Of a stretch of 64,000 nucleotides of DNA, positions 45,490 to 54,988 are shown in pieces; positions within the stretch are counted from its first letter, which is position 1, and every line of letters starts with the position of its first letter. The DNA comes from Hygrocybe punicea (lineage: Eukaryota; Basidiomycota; Agaricomycetes; Agaricales; Hygrophoraceae), in the NCBI GenBank assembly GCA_963556145.1, contig OY744468.1:5270001-5334000 (forward strand), written 5' to 3'. Position numbers and translations under genes: made by a program. The notes under the pieces were generated by a model. It made no database searches. It was not told the origin of the DNA and was given only the letters and a program-made list of their open reading frames with translations.

Positions 45490-46927
45490 GGGGATAATTG
45501 AGCCAATGTACTAAATAATATAACTTGTTATGATGAATGCGGGAATTGAGGATATGTTCTATTTCGTAATGGTCGTCATTGTCGATAATCTCGGGAGGGG
45601 GTCGAAGATGGTATTTTTGTTGGATGGGGGAAGAAGGAGGTTGGAATGGGGAAAGGAGAGCAACATTGAATATGGGGAAGATCTTCCAAGCTTTTGGTAA
45701 TTTCAGTTTGTATGACGATGAACCGATTTTGTCGAGAACGGTAAAAGGACCGAATTTTTGATTGTTGAGTTTTTTGCTGGGACGATCTGTGGTTAAATTC
45801 TTTCCATTTAGCCAAACTTTATCACCAGGAGAAAAGATAATTTTCTTGACATGACTGTTATACTTATCCTTCATTGTCTGTTTCGTGACATCTGCAATTT
45901 CACCAATTTTTTGTTGTATAGTCTTCATTCGCGTAATGAAGTCACTGACGGCTTCATTTACGATGGGGATATGTGTATCGAGGTCAAGACCCGTCCATGG
46001 ATGTTGTCCTTGTGTTGCAAAGAAAGGGGAAGTTTTGATTGCAGATGATTCACGATTAGCCAGGGCAAATTCTGCAAGGGCGAGCCATTCATGCCAATCA
46101 TCTTGTCGATAATTGGTGAAGAAGCAAAGGAAAATTTCGAGTTCTTGATTCATCCATTCTGTTTGTTCGTCAGCACATGGATGATATGCTGTTGTTGGTC
46201 GTCCCTTGATGCCGATTAAAGAATACAGCTTGGTGATGAAACGTGAGACGAAAACAGAACCGCGATCTGAAATGATGAAGCGTGGCATGCCAAAGCGTTT
46301 GAAAACATGATCATGGAACAATCGTGCCCATCCTTCCGATGTTAACGTTGTGTTCGTGGCAATGAAAATGGGATGTTTTGATCGTTTGTCAACGACAACC
46401 AGAACGGCGTCAAAGCCATGTGATTCCGGTAAGGGACCAATTATGTCAACGGAAATTGTATGCCAATTGTATGGTGGTACGTCATGGGGGAAAAGTTGTC
46501 CAAGTTGTTTCCCACGTCGTGGTTTGTTCTGTTGACATTCGGTGCAACCATTGATATATCGTTCAACGTCTTCCCGGATGGTTGGCCATGTCGTCGTTTG
46601 CGAAATCAATTCGATCGTTTTATCACGACCTGGATGGCCTGCGATGGGATTGTCGTGGTGTAAAGAAATAACGTTATCGTTTGTGGGAGATGTATGGAGT
46701 ATTTGTCGAAATGATTGTTCTGGTGGAATAAAAAGTGAATCAGGAAGACCAATCATACCTCTATTATCCATTTCTTTGGGTTTGTGGTCAACACGTCGTG
46801 AAAGGAGATCGGCTTTCTTGTTTTGTGAGCCTTTGCGATACAATAAAAGGAAATTGTAATCCTGTAGGAATGTGATCCAATGAGCCTGTTGTCGGGTAAG
46901 ATCTTGTGGTTTTCGATAATATTCCAA
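45272..46927 (-). pseudogene. Gypsy RNase H end, integrase and chromodomain
   Basis: 551-codon ORF. RNase H tail LEYYRKPQDLTRQQAHWITF and SQNKKADLLSRR; integrase zinc finger (HHDNPIAGHPG ... NGCTECQQNK); DDE core Asp in TISVDIIGPLP, Asp in FIISDRGSVFVSRF and Glu in CADEQTEWMNQELE; GPF/Y-like FGPFTVLDKIGSSSYKLKLP; chromodomain HYEIEHILNSRIHHNKLYY and VHWLNYPRDEDSWIP. The chromodomain places it with fungal chromoviruses, whose integrase targets marked heterochromatin. The frame to the preceding RT ORF is broken by a small deletion near 46,950. Confidence 0.9.
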
Positions 46928-47952
46928 GTTCCGATGATTGGTGAAAACGTCGATCTGCTCTCTTCGAAACTTCGTATGATTGCAAGTAATTCTTTGTCAA
47001 AGACTTGGTAATTCCATTCAGCTGGTGTCATTGTTGTCGACATGTAAGCTACAGGGCAGAAAAGGCCGTCGGGTTGTTCTTGGGACAAGATAGCACCGAT
47101 TGCATAATCTGATGCATCGCATTCGATGGTAAACTTCTTGTCAGGGACGGGTAAAACAAGAATTGGATCAGTCGTTATGATCATTTTTAAACGATCAAAC
47201 ACGTTTTGTTGTTCTGCTGTCCAATCCCATTTTGCTTTTCCCGTTAATTTGTGTAACGGACTTGCGATCTGTGAGAAGTTTTCAACAAAATGTCGATAAA
47301 AGTTCAAGAAACCAATGAATCGCTGTAGTTCAGTTTGATTTGTTGGGATGGGCCAATCAGTGATAGCATTGGTCTTGATTGGGTCCATTTGGACTTGACC
47401 ATGTCCGACGATGAGTCCAAGGTAATCGACTTTTTCTTTATCGAATGTACATTTCTTCGGTTTCAGGAATAGATTGTTTTCGTGGAAAATCTTCAATACT
47501 TGTTTCGTTCGCCTCTGGTTTTCTTCAAGGGACTTTGAGAAGATCAGGATGTCATCCATGTAAACCAACAACCATCCTTCACGTATTTCATATCGGAAAA
47601 CATGGTTCATCAGTCGTTGGAATGTCGGTGGTGAGTTCTTCAGACCAAAGAACATGACTGTCGGTTCGAACAAGCCTTTCGGTGTCAAGAAGGCAGCTTT
47701 ATGTTCATCGCCTTCTTTGATACGGACATTGTTAAATCCCCATCGTACATCGAGTTTCATGAAGTATTTAGCTTCGGCTAATTGATTGATAATGTCGTTG
47801 ATCAGTGGCAGTGGGTACTTGTCGTCAATCGTCCATGAGTTTAACCAACGATAATCTTGTATCGGTCGTCGTTCGGCTGCATCTTTCTTTGATACGAAGA
47901 AAAAAGGAGAAGCGTAAGGTGATTTTGATGGTTGAATTCGTCCTGTCTTCAA
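46753..47952 (-). pseudogene. Gypsy reverse transcriptase and RNase H start
   Basis: RT landmarks: SPYASPFFFVSKKDAAERRP, YRWLNSWTIDDKYPLPLIND, YFMKLDVRWGFNNVRIKEGD (motif A Asp), FFGLKNSPPTFQRLMNHVF and LLVYMDDILIFSKS with the catalytic YMDD. The RNase H start follows (FTIECDASDYAIGAILSQEQ). After FEESR the frame is lost: the usual WRHxLEGAxxx stretch is missing, pointing to a deletion of about 25-30 nt, after which homology resumes in the integrase ORF frame. Confidence 0.9.
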
Positions 47953-48069
47953 ATTTTCATCGAGGAATTTATCGAGATCTTGTTTTTCGATCGGCGATAA
48001 AGGATATAGCTTGCAATCATGATGATCTGGTGCATCTGGTTTCAGGGTGATAGCATGATCCCATGGTTT

Positions 48070-49191
48070 TCATGCTGGTAGTTCATCAAAACCGGATGGC
48101 TCGAATACGTCTCGGTATTCATGATAAGTCTCAGGAACCAATTCCTCAAATGTCTTTTCCTTCTGTTGTTCTTGTGCCTTTATTGCAAGTTCCATCGACT
48201 TTGTCATGAATGAACGAAAATGTATCGGGTCCATTGTCTCTTCCATCACTTGGTCGAACCAAAGAGGTCGTTCCCAGACCACGGTATTGAACTTGGTCGA
48301 TCGTATCGTTGATGGCTTACCACAACCAGAAAGACATCGTGAGAACTTGATCTCATTTTTGTGCCAATCAATTTCTGGATTATGTTTCTTAAGCCAATCA
48401 TACCCAAGGAATATGTCCATTTTTGCCAATGTTGTCACCGCAAAACGAAGTAATTCTTGGTGATCGCCGAGACGCATTTGTAATTCGCAATATTCCGTAA
48501 TCTGTCCTGTTTTCGGTTGTGTTCCGTCACTCATATAGGAATTGAATGGGTTCAAATATGGTTTTGTCGGGATGTTGTGTGCTTTGATGTAGCTGATATC
48601 GATGGCACAGATGGTACAGCCACAATCGATCAAGCTTGTCATGGGGTATTGTCGTCCATCTTGTGTGACAGAAATAAAGCTGTGAACTAGTAATGCCATA
48701 CGGAGTTCGGAATCCTTTTGTGTTACAGCGCGTATTGGTTCCAATGTCCGCGGTTCCTGTGGTGAATCTTGTGGCATATTTTGCACAAGCCATTGTACTG
48801 CTTCATCGATTGGCTGTCAATTGAGTGATAGGACCAACCCTGGTGATATCTTTTCCGTCCATTGTCCATAGATATCAAAGTCATGTAGAAGGTCAAGGGC
48901 ATAACCCATCGTGGTTGAACGAATGGCGACAATTGTCTCCATTGCATTGAATTCTGACTCGACTGTTGTCTTCCTGTTTCCCGTTAGGGGAATCATTTTC
49001 TCTTCTTCGTCCATAACACGGGTATCTTGCCATGTGTTACTTTCCTTTTTCGGCTCTGGTTTTGTTGTTTCTTTCAAGTCACTGCGGAGGACTTTGAGTT
49101 TGGTGAAAACGTTGTTGAATTGTTTACATACAAATACATCATTCTCGAGTCGTGCGATTGTGGCCTCCTGCACTTCACGTCGCTTCTTCAA
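48070..49191 (-). pseudogene. Gypsy protease region with two TGA stops
   Basis: Two ORFs in one frame, 48817-49191 and 48070-48786, are separated by TGA (48817-48819, between LVLSLN and QPIDEAVQW), and a second TGA at 48070-48072 (DELPA|KPWDHA) separates them from RT. The retropepsin site reads SLIDCGCTICAI, where D-S/T-G is expected, so the Ser/Thr is now Cys. FLGYDWLKKHNPEIDWHKNE is the conserved flap-side block. Both stops sit where CGA (Arg) would restore the frame context. Confidence 0.85.
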
Positions 49192-50201
49192 AAATCCTCC
49201 TGCTTCAACTTCAATGCTGTCAACTCATCCATCAATGCTGCGATTCGGGCATCCTTGCCATCATCTTCTTGTTGTTTCGCTGTCTGTGGTATTGTTTGCA
49301 TTGAACGAATCTGTTGTCGTCCTTGTTGCTCTGGACAGTTACGAGAAACATGTCCAGGTTGTCGGCATTTGAAACAAATCCCTTTCTTCATATACTCTTG
49401 TTGTTGTTCGTCCGTCAAACACGTAAACATTTGTTGTCTTGATTGGGTTCGTCGGGTATCGACGTCCATTGGTACGGATTCCGACTGGGGACGAGATGTC
49501 GATGTTTGTTGGGGACGAGGAGTTGTCGTTGTAGCCGTTGCAGCAGGATTGTATCGTGTCTTTGTTGTTGTTATGTTCATGGACCGTATCTGGTCCTGGC
49601 AGCGTCGCCATTGTTGGTCAAGCTTGACCATCTGTGCTCGCCATTCTTCGAAGGTGGTCGGGATCGTCATACCGGTATAGATTTGGTCGATCAATGGTTT
49701 GTTCATGTGCAATTTGATGAGTTGAATGAGATAACTCTCATTCAGGATTTCGCCGAGTCCAGCGATGCGTCGGAGAGTATCAAACTCGATCCAAAACTTG
49801 TCAGCTGTCATCTTTCCCTGACGTAAGTCGTTCAACTTCATCAATGTGTCTTTCTTCTGATCCGGTTTCTCAAAATGTCGTCTGAATTCTTTGGTGAAAT
49901 CATCCAAGGATCCGAAGTTGACGGGGGAGTGCTGTAGGGCGATGTCGACATATTCATCTGCCCATCGTCCAGCGAGTCCTCCCTGCAGATATGAGAGGAT
50001 AAAAAGGATCTGTTTTTCTTCTGTGTCGAACGCGGCCCTGTTGGCCCGGATATAGATGAAGGCTCCACGGAAGAATGTTTTAAATCCTTCTTTGTTCCCA
50101 TCGTACTTAGCCGGCGTAGCAATATGAGATTTCGGAGGTGACGTGGCTGCGGGTGCTGTAGTGGTAATGTCTTGGGTTTCTCCAGATGTTTCATCTGACA
50201 T
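49188..50201 (-). CDS. Gypsy gag with CCHC zinc knuckle, 337 aa
   Basis: Open reading frame of full length. Retrotransposon gag core: KTFFRGAFIYIRANRAAFDT, FILSYLQGGLAGRWADEYVD, GSLDDFTKEFRRHFEKPDQK, MTADKFWIEFDTLRRIAGLG. A Thr/Gln-rich linker follows, then the knuckle ICFKCRQPGHVSRNCPEQQG (C-X2-C-X4-H-X4-C). It forms the virus-like particle in which reverse transcription occurs. Gag is the only part of this element with no visible lesion. Confidence 0.92.
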   Translation of the reverse strand: MSDETSGETQDITTTAPAATSPPKSHIATPAKYDGNKEGFKTFFRGAFIYIRANRAAFDTEEKQILFILSYLQGGLAGRWADEYVDIALQHSPVNFGSLDDFTKEFRRHFEKPDQKKDTLMKLNDLRQGKMTADKFWIEFDTLRRIAGLGEILNESYLIQLIKLHMNKPLIDQIYTGMTIPTTFEEWRAQMVKLDQQWRRCQDQIRSMNITTTKTRYNPAATATTTTPRPQQTSTSRPQSESVPMDVDTRRTQSRQQMFTCLTDEQQQEYMKKGICFKCRQPGHVSRNCPEQQGRQQIRSMQTIPQTAKQQEDDGKDARIAALMDELTALKLKQEDF

Positions 50202-50447
50202 TCTGGTTCGTGGTTGAGTTTGATTATGAGGAGTAGTTGTTGAAGTAGGAAATGATGACGAGGGGAAAGACGTGGATCGGAAGGTGACTTGTGTAGCGAC
50301 GTAATGGTCGAAGTCGTTGTCAGAGGAATCTGATGTTTCGGGTGTGAGATGATATTCGTCGTCTTGATCTGAATCTGGGGTTCAGTATCGTCGAGGTTCC
50401 AGGTTGTCTTGGTTTGATGTCGAGAGAGTAGAGAAAGTTTAGTCTTA

Positions 50448-51010
50448 TGTTACGGATCGCTATTCTTATGGCGGACTCCGGCAACAACAAACCAAACGAG
50501 AATGTAATAAGAAAGAAGTGAGTACAAACAAGGAAGAGGAGGAAGGAGTCTGGGTTTTTGGTAGCGGTCGAGGGAAGAGTAGCTAGACTAAACTTAAAGT
50601 TACTGACTACAAGTCTTCGGGTTTATATACACTACAATGTCTTTAGGGCAGGCTTCTTCATCATGTGTGGCTGCGAGGAGGATAGGCTCCGAGATGAATG
50701 GCATCTTGGTTTACTTCGTGGTTTGCGCGTTTTGGGGTGCCATCGTGGAGGCCAACAGCTACGTTGTAGGTCTGGTGTCATTAGACAACTGATCCGATGA
50801 TTATGTTGTGCGGTATTGTTGAGTGCATGTATGAGCGTGTGTGACGGTGGCATATCGGCGGTGATGGGACAATGAGGATAGTCATGTGGGTTAGGATATC
50901 GCCGTCGATGGTCGTCGATGATGTTCTGGACCCATATTATGATGTCATTGTTGGATGTTGCGTCAGAGGCGGGGTCGGAAGCGGGGGTTAGATCGGGGTG
51001 AAAAGTAACA
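50448..51010 (-). repeat. Gypsy 5' LTR (563 bp)
   Basis: Upstream LTR relative to the minus-strand genes; transcription should start within it and run left. Its outer flank is TCCAC (51011-51015). Confidence 0.95.
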
Positions 51011-51015
51011 TCCAC

Positions 51016-51892
51016 CCAAGATGGCGGTGGGGCTCGTTTGAGGCAGCGTGGGGCGGATGGGGGTTCCTCAACGTCAAGCATGGGTGCGAGGGACATAATG
51101 GGTGTGCATGGGGCCGGGATGGTGAGAAACGGGGTCGCGATGTTGAGGTGACGTGGCGGGGTTGTTGGGTCACCAAGAAGGGCGGGGTGGTCTTGTTTGG
51201 GGTAACGGAGCGCAATGGGGGGCTCTGGCATGTGGAATGTGGGTGCCGGGGGTTGGATGAGCATGGGTTGGGGTGGGGATGCATGGGAAACGGGGTCGTG
51301 TAATGTCGACGTGGTGGTGACATGGAGTGTGGCCGGGGTATCTGAAAATGATGGTGGGGGCTCATTTGGTGCAATGAAGGGGAACGGGGGGTCCTGGCCA
51401 GTGGAACGAGTGTGTGGGGAGTCAAATGGGTCCATGTGGGGTTGGGGTGCGCGAAAAGACGTGGGTCCGATGGTGGTGACGTGGCAGGATGCGGGGCACT
51501 TAACTTGGATGGCAACGGGGGTTTGTTTGGGCAGAACCGGAATGCTGGGTCGTTGAGCATGAGTGCGGGGGTTTGGGTGAATGCGGGTGGAGCCTGGTTA
51601 CATGAAAAAAATGGGTCGAAAAATGGTGACGTGGCCTGGGGCTTGTGTGTTCAAAGGGGGTCACAGCCAGGTTTTTGGGTCAACGGGGGGTGACGCGGGG
51701 CCTTTTGGACTGACAAGAGCATCGGGGGGTGACATGCATGTCTGAATGGCCAGGAGTAAATGAAAATTGGGGTTGCACAGCAACCAGGCTGGTGAGGCCA
51801 AAGAGTCGTCTCGCGAGAAAATCGTAAAAAAAGAGGAAGACGCAGAGAAGAAGAGATCCGTGGGTCGAAGAGCACTCTCATCACCATGTTGG
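51016..51892 (-). other. Right flank of the Gypsy insertion: Pro/His-rich ORF remnant
   Basis: Minus-strand ORFs here (HPATSPPSDPRLFAHPNPTW; LRNPHPPHAASNEPHRHLGW) would continue across the target site into the left-flank ORF (GPAPCPHCIDLHGPCPLVKL) if the Gypsy element were removed, so a low-complexity gag-like ORF of an older element was probably the target. Near 51870 the text CTCTCATCACCATGTTGGAG precedes block Y and recurs inverted near 63,800. Confidence 0.5.
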
Positions 51893-52046
51893 AGTGGTAC
51901 CGAGGTACCACTCCGGGGGCTCACACAGGACTCAAGAGGAAGTCGACTGGATAGGATGGATGGACTGACTACTAGATCTGGAAGGCTACTAACTAGGTCA
52001 AACCATGGGAACCTGATCACGTGACTGACCAGGCATAACTACTACA
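51893..52046 (+). repeat. Block Y, copy 2
   Basis: About 150 bp beginning at the palindrome GGAGTGGTACCGAGGTACC-ACTCC and containing GATCACGTGAC. Full copies lie at 41945-42135 (+) and 60000-60173 (-), with a diverged copy near 63650-63800 (-). At its right end it joins directly, truncated, to the inverted-repeat arm at CACCGCCACCGC. Confidence 0.85.
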
Positions 52047-53129
52047 CCGCCACCGCTATCCACCCCAAACAATCCCACCCAAGCCATGGCCAACGCCAAC
52101 GTCAGTAACGAATCTGGCCTGTTATCTCCCCTTGCACTCACCCTGCTATTGTTCGACTCGCTGGGGCCTCTATCTGCCCAGGCCCAACTTGCAGGTGTTG
52201 GCTCAAACGAAGACGGCCGACTGTCTCCACTCACACTCAACCTTCAATCATTCAACTCGTTGATGCTCCCACCCACCTCAGCGCTAGGTCTGAGCATCAA
52301 AAACGATGGCCAATTATCCCTGCTTGCCCTGGCCCTCATATCGTTTGACTCTCTGGCACTTCTATTGGCCCCAGCCCAACTTTCGGGCATGGGGGATGAG
52401 AACGATGGATTGTCGCCCCTCCCTCTCTCCCTCCAATTGTTTGACATCCAAAGCAGCAGTGAAGGGTCTCCTGAAGCGTCGTTAGTTCCTGTGCAGGCCG
52501 AAATTCGCAACGATGGTGGAGAATCATTGTAAGCATTTGGATAATGCGAATATGGCGCATATCCGTGAGTTTCCCCCCCCCCCCTGCTTGCCCTTCTGTT
52601 TCTCGCATTGAAATTATCGGGGCTAACGGTTTTGCAGGTGATGTTGATCTGGGTGATGAAATTGCCATGATGGGAGTGGTTTTTAGAGGAGAATAATGAA
52701 AATTTTTGGATACTCCTGTTTGTGAAATGTTGAATTAAATGCTCTTGAAGATTCTGCTCTTGCGTAGATTCACCCTGGTGCTTTCACTTCATATGGCAAG
52801 CTCTGATTTGGTCTTTGAGCAAAGCTGGTGATAGCGTCTGGCAGTGGGATAGCAAGTCGGTGATCTTTGCTTTATTGTGGAATCTTGACAACAATTGCAG
52901 GCATGTGTTGTGAAACATGCCGTCTTTTCTTCTCACCCATGACCAAGGTGAACCAGAAAAACCAATACAAGCCATGCCATCAGTTGTTTTTCATTCCATC
53001 TCTTTCTTTCTGGCTGACACACTCCAAGCTCCCAAGGACAAGCTATGTGAGCTCCTGTTGTTCTACTACAATCTCGGTGTAAACGACAAGAAGGTTGCAT
53101 CGTCATGTCTTTATCATTTCGATACCGAG
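52047..53129 (+). repeat. Left arm of the 5.6-kb-spaced inverted repeat
   Basis: Reverse complement of 58766-59842 with very few differences, including a matched 12-bp homopolymer (C12 here at 52573-52584, G12 on the other side). It holds the LSPL-repeat ORF and the 5' exon of the integrase-core gene. The inner border is at TTTCGATACCGAG. Confidence 0.9.
52086..52532 (+). CDS. Leu/Ser-rich tandem-repeat protein in the left arm, 148 aa
   Basis: Unrecognised. It contains four degenerate ~32-residue units of the form N-E/N-D-G-x-L-S-P-L-x-L-x-L-x-x-F-D/N-S-L (for example ESGLLSPLALTLLLFDSLGP; EDGRLSPLTLNLQSFNSLML; NDGQLSLLALALISFDSLAL). The copy in the right arm has a longer N-terminus. The stop at GESL is followed by GTAAGC, so further exons are possible; an out-of-frame continuation (CKHLDNANMAHIR, then DVDLGDEIAMMGVVFRGE after a GTGAGT...TTGCAG intron) also reads well. 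Confidence 0.5.
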   Translation: MANANVSNESGLLSPLALTLLLFDSLGPLSAQAQLAGVGSNEDGRLSPLTLNLQSFNSLMLPPTSALGLSIKNDGQLSLLALALISFDSLALLLAPAQLSGMGDENDGLSPLPLSLQLFDIQSSSEGSPEASLVPVQAEIRNDGGESL

Positions 53130-54628
53130 CAATATGGGCTCAGGTTGAGTACCTCCTATTATGCTTCCTTCGTAATACAGATTACAACCTCAACAATCAA
53201 CAGTGCATCAATGGTCAAGCGTCTCAGGTGGAAATGGGATTTAAAGAGCACCCATCAACAGAACCATACATTTGAATCAATCTCAGGAGCAATAGAGGAG
53301 ATACGCAGGCGGTTCCCGAAGCATGGTAGCGAAAACATCCGCAAGAACCTCCGACAAGAGTATGGCATGCGTGTTTCACAGTAATGTACCAGTTTTAAAC
53401 ATCCTGCTATATGTTGATTTTTTATGCCACAGGGCATTGATATCACATTTTCTCATTTCAACTGAATGACATGCTGTTGAAGGATGCCACCATAACCGCT
53501 TCAAGCAAAAATGCTTCTGGTGTGCCAGAGTGAATGATATCTGGTGTCAAGACCAACACGATAAATGGTTACATTTTGGACTTTATTTCCATAACAGTGT
53601 TGACCCATTCATGTCATACAACAACTGGTTGAAAGTCTGGTGGACCAACAAAAATCCGAAGCTGATCACCAGCTTCTACATCGAAGCTGCTCGGAAAACA
53701 GGGGGTAATGTGTCCTTGATTCCTTGTCTGCAAAACTTCGTCTCCTGACGTTATCAAGAAGTTCCGCTAGTAACTCAAAGCGATCCTGGTTCAGAAAACT
53801 TTGGTGTCACCAATTCACAAACTCTGATACACCACTGGCTTGATCCCACTCTCAGCGACACCCTACAACACCAATGGATGAGGAAAAAGCATAATATTAA
53901 GTCCGAGGCAAATTGGTCCATCTTTCATCAGGATTTTACGCCCAGCTTTGAGAATATCCTTGATCATGGTGTGAATAGTGGGTGGTATGATGCTAGTGAT
54001 CCACTCGAAAAGTGAGTGTGTCCTATTTTGAGGTTTCTTAGCATTAACATTTTGGTCAGTTTCGTCTTTAGGTGGCTCGTGATACCATGGATTCAAGCTG
54101 AACTCAACAGATGGGTTATACAGCGGAACCAAACAGCACTACGCCGAGACAAGAAAAAGATCCTTCCTCATGGAACACCAGAGCTCATTCGCCTGCATCC
54201 TGAACAATATGGTGCATTGGACTTCAAGGTATGGATGTAGTTATATAGTGTTCAATGCCATCTCATACCCATTCTAGGTGGTTGTTCCGGCATCATTGCT
54301 AGATGAAGCTGAAAGGCTCTACACTCCTCCTGAATACCCGGTCTTCCAACTTGTGCCTCCACCATTCAAGGAGCATGTGCACGGCCTCTATGCCGGCATT
54401 GAAAGGCCACCTGTCTCATCTAGTTCATTCTGGGTCGTCTATCTCCAACTATTGCAGGCTTTTCGTGCACTGGGCAATGCCGAACTTACACCCATATTAG
54501 AATCTCATCAGGAGATGAAAAGGATAGCAAATGATGGTGTCCCCCTTCTTTCCAGACTTCGGGAATTACGAAATGGCGACAATATAGTTGGCCCCTACAG
54601 AGAACCAGGATTCCCTAATCATACATGA
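52917..54628 (+). pseudogene. Integrase-core (DDE, RNase H-fold) protein, broken
   Basis: Exons 52917-53143, 53204-53380, 53434-53704, 53759-54011, 54072-54228 and 54278-54628. N-terminal helical region: LCELLLFYYNLGVNDKKVAS and KSTHQQNHTFESISGAIEEI, RRFPKHGSENIRKNLRQEYG. Core: VNDIWCQDQHDKWLHFGLYF (first Asp), KVWWTNKNPKLITSFYIEAA, VTQSDPGSENFGVTNSQTL (second Asp), LQHQWMRKKHNIKSEANWSI (possible Glu), then WLVIPWIQAELNRW, LPHGTPELIRLHPEQYGALD and VFQLVPPPFKEHVHGLYAGI. This is the integrase-core-like family scattered through Agaricomycete genomes; its members' role is unknown and they may be domesticated or mobile. Lesions: TGA at 53468-53470 and a one-base frame change near 53520. The 5' exon lies in the left arm and is mirrored, alone, in the right arm. 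Confidence 0.8.
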
Positions 54629-54988
54629 GCAGAATATGGTGTTTCCGAATCTGCTCTGGAATATGCTGACTTTACAGATCAGGAAAGTAGTTCTGATGAA
54701 GAGTAACTATCATTATTGTCCATGTATTGTCCAAGAAAATTTCTATAACTATGGGTATTGGTTGGATGAAAAAATTGTAAGTAAAGAGAAGAGATCGACA
54801 AAATAGTCTATGTAGAACCGGAGAACATTATGGCGTTGATCACACCCTCTTTTTCTTCGACTTCCTTCCAGCTGGCCCTCCACCCTCAGTTATCTCCCCT
54901 TCCTCGGCTAAGAACAGGCTGCTGCACTCCTGGCCTAAAACCTCAAACGCTTGCTCTTGCTGTAGCCTTTCCAACATCAATCCAGGTT
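54629..54988. other. Convergent 3' ends, no gene seen
   Basis: Between the integrase-core gene (plus) and the alpha-kinase gene (minus). Short ORFs only. Confidence 0.45.

Larger units (their letters stand above)
43909..51010 (-). mobile_element. Full-length Ty3/Gypsy chromovirus with 5-bp target duplication
   Basis: 7.1 kb between direct LTRs 43909-44471 and 50448-51010 (each 563 bp, TGTTAC...GTAACA). The target duplication TCCAC is at 43904-43908 and 51011-51015. Order in the minus sense: LTR, gag, protease, RT, RNase H, integrase, chromodomain, then two extra ORFs, LTR. A purine-rich stretch (CCGGGGGTAT) precedes the 3' LTR as a possible polypurine tract. The element is recent by structure but inactivated: two in-frame TGA codons, a small deletion between RT and RNase H, and an altered protease site. 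Confidence 0.95.
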
